From an uncultured Sphingomonadaceae bacterium (lineage in GTDB: Bacteria; Pseudomonadota; Alphaproteobacteria; Sphingomonadales; Sphingomonadaceae): a stretch of DNA of 10,923 nt. Positions within the stretch are counted from its first letter, which is position 1; every line of letters starts with the position of its first letter. The notes below the pieces were generated by a model that worked only from the letters and a program-made list of their open reading frames with translations, ran no database searches and had not been told where the DNA came from. The translations under genes and the position numbers were made by a program. Positions 1-7,042 of this stretch are shown in pieces. The DNA lies in assembly GCA_946479505.1 (NCBI GenBank), contig CAMLGC010000083.1, forward strand, positions 1-10,923. Reading direction: 5' to 3'.

Positions 1-1200
1 TTCGTGGCAGATGGCTGCGATGCGTGGGGCGGCGGGGAGATTTGCGGTGCGGGTCGCGTCGATCGTGACGTCGCACTCGGTATCGAGGCCCATCGAACGG
101 TTGTTGAAGTTGGATGAGCCGACGCGCAGGATCTCGCCGTCGACGATCGTGATCTTGGCGTGGACGTAGATCGGCACGTCCGCCGCGGTGAACGGGTGGT
201 AGAGGCGGAGCCGCCGGTACGGATCGTGCCGCCTGAGCGTTTCGACGAGCCGCGCGCGCGCGGTATCCATCGCGATCGGCTCCAGCCAGCCGTCGGCGGT
301 GATCGGATTGAGAATCACGATCTCCGGCCCGTTCTCCTCCTCCAGCCGCTTCGCGATCGCTTCGGCGACGCGGCGCGATGCGAAATACTGGCTCTCGGCA
401 TAGATCCAGCGCTCGGCGCGCGCGATCAGGTCGCAATAGAGCGATTCGATCTCGTGAACCGCCTCGTGCCCCGCCATTTCGGGCTCGGTGCGCGAGATTG
501 CGACCTCGACGTCCTCGAAATCGACCGGCAGGCGTTCGGGCCAGCACGTCTCGACCGTCGGCGGCTGGCGGAACGGCTTTCCGCCCGCGCGCTGCCAGCG
601 TTCGCGCGCGAGATCGCCGAGCACGGCGGCAACCGGCCCGGCGAGCGCCGTCGTCGCGTCGTGCCACGGGCCGTAAGCGCGCCCGCCGGGCTCGACGCGG
701 CCGGGATCGGCATCGCTGTGCGCGCGCGTGTCCCAACGGTCGTCGGTCATGTCGATTCCGCCGCAAAAGGCGAGGCAATCGTCGATCACGACGATCTTCT
801 GGTGGTGCGAGGCCGCGGCGGGATGAGCGCTGTCGAGCTTGAGATGAATGCGGCGTTTTCGCAGCCATCGCAGAATCGTCAGGATCGTGCGGCCGCGGAA
901 CAGCGTTTTGAGCGCCCCCATGTCCCAGCGGAGAATGCGCACCTGGAGCGTGCGCGTGCGCCTGACCAGCCAGTCGATGAAGCGACCGACCCGAACCGGG
1001 GCATCGTCTTCCTCATGCACCATGCTGATACGGGCATCGAAATCCCAGCCGATCAGCGTGATCTGGTGGCGCGCGTCACGCATTGCGTCGCGCGCAACGC
1101 GAAAATACCCTTCCGCATCGACGATGACGCTGGCGCGCGTCGCGCGCTCGATGCGCCAGCAATTGCGGCCGGGCGCGAGGACTGGCTCGGCACGCGCCAT
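1..1200 (-). CDS. Phospholipase D-family protein (two HKD motifs), 3' end cut by the window edge
   Basis: Reading leftward from an ATG at 1200, the frame stays open for 400 codons to the window edge, so the C-terminus is missing. Two HKD catalytic motifs are visible: H133-x-K135-x4-D140 in HHQKIVVID, followed by GGID, and H347-x-K349-x4-D354 in HAKITIVD, followed by GSSN at 360-363. Two such motifs define the PLD superfamily (phospholipase D, cardiolipin synthase, phosphatidyltransferases), which cleave or transfer phosphodiester bonds through a phospho-histidine intermediate. There is no N-terminal membrane helix of the kind seen in ClsA, so the protein looks soluble or peripheral and nearer to the stand-alone PLD-like group; substrate is unknown. 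Its start lies one base after the arsC stop (TGA-T-ATG) with no clear ribosome site of its own, suggesting translational coupling to arsC. The start choice rests on that coupling and on homology-like sequence beginning soon after. Confidence 0.88.
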   Translation of the reverse strand, partial: MARAEPVLAPGRNCWRIERATRASVIVDAEGYFRVARDAMRDARHQITLIGWDFDARISMVHEEDDAPVRVGRFIDWLVRRTRTLQVRILRWDMGALKTLFRGRTILTILRWLRKRRIHLKLDSAHPAAASHHQKIVVIDDCLAFCGGIDMTDDRWDTRAHSDADPGRVEPGGRAYGPWHDATTALAGPVAAVLGDLARERWQRAGGKPFRQPPTVETCWPERLPVDFEDVEVAISRTEPEMAGHEAVHEIESLYCDLIARAERWIYAESQYFASRRVAEAIAKRLEEENGPEIVILNPITADGWLEPIAMDTARARLVETLRRHDPYRRLRLYHPFTAADVPIYVHAKITIVDGEILRVGSSNFNNRSMGLDTECDVTIDATRTANLPAAPRIAAICHE

Positions 1201-1201
1201 A

Positions 1202-1537
1202 TCAGAGGATGTCGCGCACCTTTTCGGGCGGACGGCCGAGCACCACGCCCTTGTCGGTCTCGACCAGCGGCCGCTCGATCAGAATGGGGTCGGCGGCCAT
1301 CGCCGCGAGGATCGCGTCGTCATCCGCATTCTTGAGCGCCCTGGCGCCGTCCTCGCCTATGCGCAGCCCCTCGCGCGGGGTGATGCCCGCGCGCTCGTAC
1401 AGCGCGTTGAGCCGTTCGGGTGACGGTGGGTCCTTCTGATAGTCGATCACCGTGACGTCGGCGCCGGCTTCGTTCAGGATCGCGAGCGCCTCGCGCGATT
1501 TGGAGCAGCGCGGATTGTGCCAGATGGTCGCTTTCAT
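1202..1537 (-). CDS. arsC: ArsC-family (glutaredoxin-type arsenate reductase-like) protein
   Basis: A 111-residue protein starting MKATIWHNPRCSKSR, a typical ArsC/YfgD/Spx-superfamily opening. Cys11 sits in the NPxCSKSR loop where plasmid R773 ArsC has its catalytic Cys12. Arg59 (GLRIGE), Arg89 (IERPLV) and Arg102 (GRPPE) match the three arsenate-binding arginines of that family, so the full active site appears present. Family members reduce arsenate to arsenite with glutathione and glutaredoxin; many chromosomal homologues are untested. The ATG at 1537 was chosen over an upstream in-frame start at 1618 because it has a near-perfect ribosome site (GAGGAGG, 9 nt spacer) and the family motif begins there. 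No arsR, arsB, acr3 or arsH gene is nearby, so a dedicated arsenic operon is not supported. It is the leader of a coupled pair with the PLD gene. Confidence 0.88.
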   Translation of the reverse strand: MKATIWHNPRCSKSREALAILNEAGADVTVIDYQKDPPSPERLNALYERAGITPREGLRIGEDGARALKNADDDAILAAMAADPILIERPLVETDKGVVLGRPPEKVRDIL

Positions 1538-1648
1538 ACCGGTTCGCCTCCTCAGCAATCGCGGCTCCGCCCGTACCTGTCGTCGCGGAGTTGGGCAATG
1601 GGGCGAGCCGATCGTCACCGGCGCGCCGTATGCGAACGGAAGTGCGAA

Positions 1649-2071
1649 TCAGCGATCGACGCCGGCTCCGAAGCGATAGACTAGCTGGCCGCCCTGCCAG
1701 GCGCCGACGATCAGTACGACGAACCCGAGCCACCCTGCGATCATCGCGTCCATTGTCGGCTCGGCGACGAGCGATAGCCCCTGGCTACGCAGCACGAACG
1801 CGGCGGCGTAGAGCACCCATGCGACGCCCATCAGCGCAAGGTGGCGCTGCGCGACGGGAACGGCGCACTCCTGCAATCCGGCATAGTCGATCAGCCCCGC
1901 CGTCATCGTCAGCAGCGCAACGACGGTCCCTCCGCCGATGGCGAGCCAGGCAATCGGCCACGCCCCCGCAATTCCGATGACGGCCAGCGAATCGCAAAGG
2001 CTCCCGACGGTCCAGAGCGCGATCGGGAAATGCACCAGCATCGGGTGGATCGGGTGCCCGAACAGCCGCAT
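1649..2071 (-). CDS. DUF2231 four-helix membrane protein
   Basis: A 140-residue integral membrane protein. It opens with the hallmark GHPIHPMLVHFPIALW (residues 5-20), the signature of DUF2231, whose function is not established. Hydrophobic segments lie at about 11-31, 40-62, 78-95 and 110-129. Conserved-looking histidines (H6, H9, H14, H77) at or near the membrane edges could bind a metal or haem, but this is only inference. The start at 2071 has a ribosome site (AGGAAG) that overlaps the stop codon of the preceding small membrane-protein gene; only 10 bases separate the two genes, so they are clearly co-transcribed. An ECF-type promoter at 2463-2493 precedes the pair. The C-terminus ends right after the fourth helix. 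Confidence 0.85.
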   Translation of the reverse strand: MRLFGHPIHPMLVHFPIALWTVGSLCDSLAVIGIAGAWPIAWLAIGGGTVVALLTMTAGLIDYAGLQECAVPVAQRHLALMGVAWVLYAAAFVLRSQGLSLVAEPTMDAMIAGWLGFVVLIVGAWQGGQLVYRFGAGVDR

Positions 2072-2081
2072 CGGCTGCTTC

Positions 2082-2426
2082 CTAAAGGAGCTGGAAGGTC
2101 GTGCCCGCGAGCACCAGAAAACCGATCACGGCCACGCTTGCGTGGATGAGCACGACGGGCTTTGGCCCGGGTCGGCTGCGAAGGTGGAAGGATGCGAGCA
2201 GGAAGCCGCCGAGCGCCGCCACCAGCAACAGGAAGAGTGCCAGTCCGGCAAGCCCGCTGCCGCCGCGCAGCACCGCGATAAGCGTCAATACCAACCCGGT
2301 GGCACCCAGCGCGGCGTGGACGAGCGACAAGGGCCACGATGCAAGCCGCCCCCGTAGCACCGAGGATGCCAGGACCAGACCGCCGATCGCCGCGATCGCG
2401 AACGCCAGGATTGCATAGATGAGCAT
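2082..2426 (-). CDS. Small four-helix membrane protein with internal duplication
   Basis: A 114-residue, strongly hydrophobic protein with predicted membrane helices at about 2-22, 33-52, 57-80 and 90-111. I do not recognise the family. It is an internal tandem duplication: residues 15-51 align without gaps to 73-109 (GGLVLAS...LR.R...P...LVHA matched by GGFLLAS...LR.R...P...LIHA, 13 of 37 identical), placing H37 and H95 in equivalent positions at the start of helices 2 and 4. The start at 2426 (MLIYAILAF) is preferred to an in-frame ATG at 2465 because the latter lies inside the -10 part of the predicted ECF promoter; a purine-rich GGGGAAG precedes 2426. It is co-transcribed with the DUF2231 gene. 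A role as partner of DUF2231, or as membrane sensor for the ECF factor, is possible but unproven. Confidence 0.8.
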   Translation of the reverse strand: MLIYAILAFAIAAIGGLVLASSVLRGRLASWPLSLVHAALGATGLVLTLIAVLRGGSGLAGLALFLLLVAALGGFLLASFHLRSRPGPKPVVLIHASVAVIGFLVLAGTTFQLL

Positions 2427-2462
2427 GGTTCTTCCCCGTTTCCGTTTGCAGGACGTGCGGGG

Positions 2463-2493
2463 CATTGGATGGCAGCACTGCGAAAAGGTTCCC
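2463..2493 (-). promoter_or_regulatory. Predicted ECF-sigma promoter of the two membrane-protein genes
   Basis: On the minus strand, GGGAACCT (2493-2486), 14 bases, then CATCCAATG (2471-2463). The -35-like GGGAACC resembles many ECF promoters, and both boxes and their spacing are identical to the element upstream of the sigma gene at 3236-3266. Transcription would start near 2457, about 30 bases before the ATG at 2426. The element sits between the sigma gene stop (2502) and the membrane gene. Confidence 0.65.
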
Positions 2494-2501
2494 GCGAAGG
2501 T

Positions 2502-3212
2502 TCAGTCCGCGCAAGGCGAAGCGAGGATGCGCTGCTCGGCCGCAAGTCGTCGTTCCACGGCCGCGGTGACGCGTTCGCACGCATTGCCGAGAAAGGAGAA
2601 GGCATCTGTCAGCGTTGCCTTCAGTCGCGCGTCGATCGTCCGGCGCATCAACGCGCGCGCTCGGTGCAGGCGCGTCTTCACGGTCGCCGGATTGAGATCG
2701 AGACTCGCGGCGGTTTCCTCGACGCTGCACTGGTTGAGTTCGCGCATGATGAACACGAGCCGGAACGGCTCGGGCAGGGCATCGATCGCCTCCTCGATCA
2801 GCCTTCGGATGTGTGCGGTTTCGATTGCGCGCTCGGGCGTCTCCACCGTGGCCGGGAAGGCGATGATCTCCGCGCTCGCGCGGTCGGCGAGCTCGATCTG
2901 CTCGATACCGACCATCGTTCGACGCCGCCGCAGCCGACCGCGTGCTTCGTTGATGACGATCCGGGTGAGCCAGGTCGTGATGCTCGATTGGGCGCGAAAG
3001 TCGCCGAGCGCGCGGAAGGCGCGCATATAGGCTTCCTGGAGCACGTCTTCGGCTTCGGCATCGTCGCGCATGATGCTGCGCGCCGTGCGGAACAATCGCT
3101 GGTTGGATTGCGCCATGATCGCGCGGAACGCGGCGCCGTCGCCCGCCCGGGCGCGGCGGACGAGTTCATTTTCACACGGCGACGTGGCGACGACGGGATG
3201 CGGGTTTGGCAT
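2502..3212 (-). CDS. ECF-subfamily RNA polymerase sigma factor
   Basis: A 236-residue ECF (group 4) sigma-70 factor that would direct RNA polymerase to a small regulon. The sigma2 region spans about 28-94, with the -10-recognition part AEDVLQEAYMRAFRAL and SSITTWLTRIVINEARGRLRR; the sigma4 region spans about 142-191, with LPEPFRLVFIMRELNQCSVE and the helix-turn-helix ATVKTRLHRARALMRR. About 45 residues follow sigma4 (192-236, including FSFLGNACERVTAAVERRL), longer than in minimal ECF factors and possibly regulatory. The ATG at 3212 was chosen because GAGGAG lies just upstream and because an in-frame GTG at 3233 would coincide with the predicted transcription start. No anti-sigma factor gene is adjacent. 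The matching promoters upstream of this gene and of the next two genes suggest autoregulation and control of the membrane module. Confidence 0.92.
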   Translation of the reverse strand: MPNPHPVVATSPCENELVRRARAGDGAAFRAIMAQSNQRLFRTARSIMRDDAEAEDVLQEAYMRAFRALGDFRAQSSITTWLTRIVINEARGRLRRRRTMVGIEQIELADRASAEIIAFPATVETPERAIETAHIRRLIEEAIDALPEPFRLVFIMRELNQCSVEETAASLDLNPATVKTRLHRARALMRRTIDARLKATLTDAFSFLGNACERVTAAVERRLAAEQRILASPCAD

Positions 3213-3235
3213 GGCTCCTCGGGCGTGGCGCACTC

Positions 3236-3266
3236 CATTGGATGCGATTGCGCGCTACAGGTTCCC
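3236..3266 (-). promoter_or_regulatory. Predicted autoregulated ECF promoter of the sigma gene
   Basis: On the minus strand, GGGAACCT (3266-3259), 14 bases, then CATCCAATG (3244-3236). It is the twin of the element at 2463-2493: 17 of 17 box positions agree and the spacer is the same length, while the spacer sequence differs. The predicted transcription start, near 3230, lies about 20 bases before the chosen ATG at 3212. An ECF gene preceded by a copy of its own promoter is the usual arrangement in this sigma class. Confidence 0.65.
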
Positions 3267-3319
3267 GCATTGCGTCGAAAGATTTTCGATTGGATCGTCG
3301 GCTACGGGAGCGCCTATGC

Positions 3320-3377
3320 CTCCTGCCGCGCCAGAGTGGCAGGCGCGGCAAGGAGAAATCATCCCCCGGATGATTTC
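3320..3377 (-). terminator. Two tandem hairpins after accC, probable transcript end
   Basis: Immediately downstream of the accC stop is a perfect 10-bp stem (GAAATCATCC, positions 3355-3364, with its complement at 3368-3377, 3-base loop), followed by a second stem of about 13 bp with one bulge (3320-3332 with 3342-3355). No long T-run follows either, so this is not a textbook intrinsic terminator, but the pair separates the acc transcript from the sigma gene promoter. The last codon and stop of accC (GGA-TGA) can also pair with part of the first stem. Confidence 0.45.
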
Positions 3378-3379
3378 TT

Positions 3380-4729
<1,350 letters not shown>

Positions 4730-4745
4730 TTTTTGATTCCATTGC

Positions 4746-4825
4746 GGTGCCGGCCCGCTCCGCCACCGGGCCACCCAATGCCAGTATTCTATGGGTGGCC
4801 GGGCGGGGGAGCGGGCTGGTGCCGG
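4746..4825. repeat. Palindromic element between accB and accC, flanked by 8-bp direct repeats
   Basis: Two 25-base arms (4753-4777 and 4792-4816) are complementary at 22 of 25 positions around a 14-base loop. The palindrome is bordered by the same octamer, GGTGCCGG, at 4746-4753 and 4818-4825. The element fills most of the 113-base accB-accC gap and would form a very stable hairpin in the transcript. It could be a small inserted palindromic sequence with a target duplication, or a native attenuator or processing site; there is no T-run on either side. Confidence 0.6.
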
Positions 4826-4842
4826 TTCGACGCATGTCGACC

Positions 4843-5325
4843 TTATTCAACCACGACGAGCGGCTGATCGAACTCGATCGGCTGACCGTTCTCGACGAGC
4901 ACGGCCTTCACGCTGCCCGCGGCGGGCGCAACGATCGGGTTCATCACCTTCATCGCCTCGACGATCAGCAACGTGTCGCCGGCCGCGACCTGCTGCCCCA
5001 CGCTGACGAACGGCTTGGCGCCGGGTTCGGCTGCGAGATAGACCGTGCCGACCATTGGCGAGCGCACCGCATTGGTGTGGTCGGCGGCGGGCGTCGCAGC
5101 CGGCGCGGCCGTGGCCGCGGCCAGCGGAGCTGCGGCGGGCGCCGACATTGCCGGCGCGGCGACGTGGTGGATCGCGGCGGGTACGGCGGTGCGGGCAATG
5201 CGAATCTTGCGATCGCCGTCCTCGACCTCGATCTCGGTAAGCCCCGTCGTGTCGAGCATGTCGGCGAGCTGGCGCACCAGATCGACGTCGATCCGCATGG
5301 CATCTGGATTGTGCTTGTCGGTCAT
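4843..5325 (-). CDS. accB: Acetyl-CoA carboxylase biotin carboxyl carrier protein
   Basis: A 160-residue BCCP. The C-terminal biotinyl domain (about 86-160) carries the biotinylation motif EAMKVMN with acceptor Lys126, placed about 35 residues from the C-terminus as usual, and the bacterial AccB 'thumb' segment near [10 protein letters not shown] (101-110). The N-terminal segment (1-45) is the conserved AccB head, and an Ala/Pro-rich flexible linker spans about 47-82. The protein shuttles carboxybiotin from AccC to the AccA/AccD carboxyltransferase. The ATG at 5325 starts [13 protein letters not shown], consistent with the family, and is 33 bases after the aroQ stop, so aroQ, accB and accC form one transcription unit. 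Confidence 0.97.
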   Translation of the reverse strand: MTDKHNPDAMRIDVDLVRQLADMLDTTGLTEIEVEDGDRKIRIARTAVPAAIHHVAAPAMSAPAAAPLAAATAAPAATPAADHTNAVRSPMVGTVYLAAEPGAKPFVSVGQQVAAGDTLLIVEAMKVMNPIVAPAAGSVKAVLVENGQPIEFDQPLVVVE

Positions 5326-5358
5326 CGGACCCTTTTCCCTGTCAAGCCGCGCCTCCTG

Positions 5359-5793
5359 TCAGATGCGCGCCGCCGCTTCAAGCGCCAGGACGTATGAAAG
5401 CGCGCCGAAGCCCGCCACGGTTCCCCGCGCCGCGCGCCCGACGAAGCTCGTGTGGCGAAAGGGTTCGCGCGCGTGCGGGTTGGAAAGGTGTACCTCGATC
5501 ACCGGCGTCGTGATCGCCTTCACCGCATCGTGCAGCGCCACCGAGGTGTGCGTATAGCCGCCGGGATTGAGGATCACCGCCTTCGCGCCCCTGGCCTGCG
5601 CCTCGTGCAGCCAATCGATCAGATGGCCCTCGTGGTTCGATTGGCGCATGTCGATCGTGCAATCGAGCGCGCGTGCGCGATCCTCGAGCTGCCCGGCAAT
5701 GTCGTCGAGCGTATCGTGGCCGTACACCTCGGGCTCGCGCAGGCCGAGCAGGTTGAGATTGGGGCCGTTCAAAACGAAGATCGTGTCGGGCAT
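5359..5793 (-). CDS. aroQ: 3-dehydroquinate dehydratase, type II
   Basis: A 144-residue type II dehydroquinase, which converts 3-dehydroquinate to 3-dehydroshikimate in the shikimate pathway. Family signatures are [10 protein letters not shown] (8-17), the mobile-loop Arg19 and catalytic Tyr24 (REPEVYG), NHEG (53-56), NPGGYTHTS (76-84) with Asn76 and His82, His102 in EVHLSN, and Arg113. All active-site positions I can check are present. The ATG at 5793 begins [12 protein letters not shown] as expected; the frame stays open far upstream, antisense to thiSG, but that extension is spurious. It is the first gene of the aroQ-accB-accC cluster, an arrangement known in many proteobacteria, and is divergent from thiSG across 87 bases. 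Confidence 0.97.
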   Translation of the reverse strand: MPDTIFVLNGPNLNLLGLREPEVYGHDTLDDIAGQLEDRARALDCTIDMRQSNHEGHLIDWLHEAQARGAKAVILNPGGYTHTSVALHDAVKAITTPVIEVHLSNPHAREPFRHTSFVGRAARGTVAGFGALSYVLALEAAARI

Positions 5794-5805
5794 GGGCGCT
5801 CTTGG

Positions 5806-5835
5806 TTGCGAGGGCGGTTGCCGCACTCCTATATG
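5806..5835 (+). promoter_or_regulatory. Possible sigma-70 promoter of thiSG
   Basis: TTGCGA (5806-5811), 18 bases, then TATATG (5830-5835): 4 of 6 matches to each box. It shares the TATA core with the divergent aroQ candidate promoter, so the two could not be occupied at once. The leader would be only about 40 bases. I see no TPP-riboswitch (THI-box) signature in it. Weak matches, so low confidence. Confidence 0.3.
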
Positions 5836-5856
5836 CCGAGCGCCTGCATTTTCCAA
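5828..5856 (-). promoter_or_regulatory. Possible sigma-70 promoter of aroQ-accB-accC
   Basis: On the minus strand, TTGGAA (5856-5851), 17 bases, then TATAGG (5833-5828): 4 of 6 matches to each consensus box with ideal spacing. Transcription would start about 30 bases upstream of the aroQ ATG. It is the only good candidate in the 87-base gap on this strand. Its -10 overlaps the candidate -10 of thiSG on the other strand. Confidence 0.4.
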
Positions 5857-5869
5857 AGCGGCGCCTGCA
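5840..5869. repeat. 9-bp direct repeats in the aroQ/thiSG gap
   Basis: GCGCCTGCA occurs at 5840-5848 and again at 5861-5869, start-to-start distance 21 bp (about two helical turns), which puts both copies on the same face of the DNA. They overlap the aroQ -35 candidate region and the thiSG leader. An operator is possible; chance in GC-rich DNA is also possible. Confidence 0.4.
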
Positions 5870-5880
5870 ATGGAGCATCG

Positions 5881-6888
5881 ATGCCTCACGTCGACGGAAC
5901 CGTCACCATCATCGTCAATGGCGAGCACCGCCGCGTCGATGCGGGGCTGAGCCTCGCCGATCTTGCGCGCGAGCTGGGGCTGATCCCGGAGAAGGTCGCG
6001 GTCGAGCGCAATCTCGAGGTCGTGCCGCGCTCGACGCTGGAGACCGTGTGCGTCGAGGACGGCGACGAGATCGAGATCGTCCACTTCGTCGGCGGCGGCG
6101 ATCACGCGCGGCCGGTGGAAGAGGACACCTGGTCGGTCGCCGGCAAGACCTTCCGCTCGCGCCTGATCGTCGGCACGGGCAAGTACAAGGACTTCGCCGA
6201 GAACGCCGCCGCATTGGAGGCATCGGGCGCGGAAATCGTCACGGTCGCGGTGCGGCGGGTGAACGTCAGCGATTCCAAGGCGCCGATGCTGACGGACTAT
6301 ATCGACCCGAAGAAGATCACCTATCTTCCCAACACCGCGGGCTGCTTCACCGCCGAGGAGGCGATCCGCACGCTGCGGCTGGCCCGCGAAGCGGGGGGCT
6401 GGGATTTGGTGAAGCTCGAGGTGCTCGGCGAGGCGAAGACGCTCTATCCCGACATGGTCGAGACGCTGCGCGCGACCGAGACGCTCGCGAACGAGGGCTT
6501 CAGGCCGATGGTCTATTGCGTCGACGATCCGATCGCGGCGAAGCGGCTCGAGGATGCGGGCGCGGTTGCGATCATGCCGCTGGGCGCGCCGATCGGCTCG
6601 GGGCTCGGCATCCAGAACCGCGTCACGATCCGGCTGATCGTCGAGGGCGCGAATGTGCCGGTGCTGGTCGATGCGGGCGTCGGCACGGCCTCCGACGCGG
6701 CGGTGGCGATGGAGCTGGGCTGCGACGGCGTGCTGATGAACACCGCGATCGCCGAGGCGAAGGATCCGGTGATGATGGCCGCGGCGATGAAGGCGGCGGT
6801 CGAGGCGGGGCGGCTCGCCTATCGCGCCGGGCGGATGGGCAAGCGGCGCTATGCCGACCCGTCGAGCCCCCTGGCGGGGCTGATTTGA
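5881..6888 (+). CDS. thiSG: ThiS-ThiG fusion: sulfur carrier protein / thiazole synthase
   Basis: A 335-residue fusion for the thiazole moiety of thiamine. Residues about 7-73 are a ThiS ubiquitin-like domain ending in the expected FVGGG (69-73); residues about 83-335 are a ThiG TIM barrel with the [10 protein letters not shown] opening (96-105), the Schiff-base lysine Lys178 with Glu180 in [10 protein letters not shown], and the phosphate-binding end [12 protein letters not shown] (263-274). ThiG condenses deoxyxylulose 5-phosphate, dehydroglycine or glycine imine, and sulfur from ThiS thiocarboxylate. The fusion type is known (annotated as bifunctional sulfur carrier/thiazole synthase). Stand-alone ThiS needs a free C-terminal Gly-Gly for adenylation, which is here internal, followed by a linker of about 10 residues. 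Start at 5881: GGAG five bases upstream, and the aroQ gene end prevents a plausible longer form. No thiO, thiF or thiE is in the window. Confidence 0.95.
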   Translation: MPHVDGTVTIIVNGEHRRVDAGLSLADLARELGLIPEKVAVERNLEVVPRSTLETVCVEDGDEIEIVHFVGGGDHARPVEEDTWSVAGKTFRSRLIVGTGKYKDFAENAAALEASGAEIVTVAVRRVNVSDSKAPMLTDYIDPKKITYLPNTAGCFTAEEAIRTLRLAREAGGWDLVKLEVLGEAKTLYPDMVETLRATETLANEGFRPMVYCVDDPIAAKRLEDAGAVAIMPLGAPIGSGLGIQNRVTIRLIVEGANVPVLVDAGVGTASDAAVAMELGCDGVLMNTAIAEAKDPVMMAAAMKAAVEAGRLAYRAGRMGKRRYADPSSPLAGLI

Positions 6889-6908
6889 GGGCATCGTTCC
6901 ACTCTCAC

Positions 6909-7013
6909 CCGTCACCCTGAACTTGTTTCGGGATCAAAGCCGGGGCACGCTGATCGCCCGGAAAACGAAGCGACGCGCATGCCCCGTCCGGGATGCTGAA
7001 TCCGAGCTGACGG
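6909..7013. repeat. Degenerate intergenic palindromic repeat pair
   Basis: The 154-base gap between thiSG and the hydrolase is largely one inverted-repeat element. The left arm (CCGTCACCCTGAACTTG..., from 6909) is matched by an inverted, diverged right arm ending CTGACGG at 7013, and inner segments GGGGCACGC (6942-6950) and GCATGCCCC (6978-6986) also pair. The CCCTGAACTTGTTTC...GGG unit (6915-6932) folds on itself with a bulge. Such CTGAACTTGTTTCAG-type units are, from memory, frequent between sphingomonad genes. It may act as a transcript end for thiSG, but no T-run follows. Confidence 0.6.
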
Positions 7014-7042
7014 CGAAGCGCGGCGCCAACGGGAGAGCCGCC

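Noticed and set aside
160..1335. 391-codon open frame on the plus strand
   Set aside because: Antisense to the PLD-family gene, which has two intact catalytic motifs. The plus frame has composition typical of antisense reading.
1202..1537. Part of an arsenic resistance operon
   Set aside because: No arsR, arsB/acr3 or arsH gene is nearby; the neighbours are a PLD-family gene and membrane proteins of unknown role.
5794..5880. TPP riboswitch upstream of thiSG
   Set aside because: The gap is too short for the aptamer plus an expression platform, and I do not see the conserved CUGAGA-type core.
5794..6915. Long N-terminal extension of the aroQ frame
   Set aside because: The extension is antisense to thiSG, and aroQ homologues begin at the ATG at 5793.
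6923..7042. Longer start for the lipoprotein hydrolase
   Set aside because: The extra 40 residues are translated repeat sequence and would destroy the lipoprotein signal peptide that starts at 7043.
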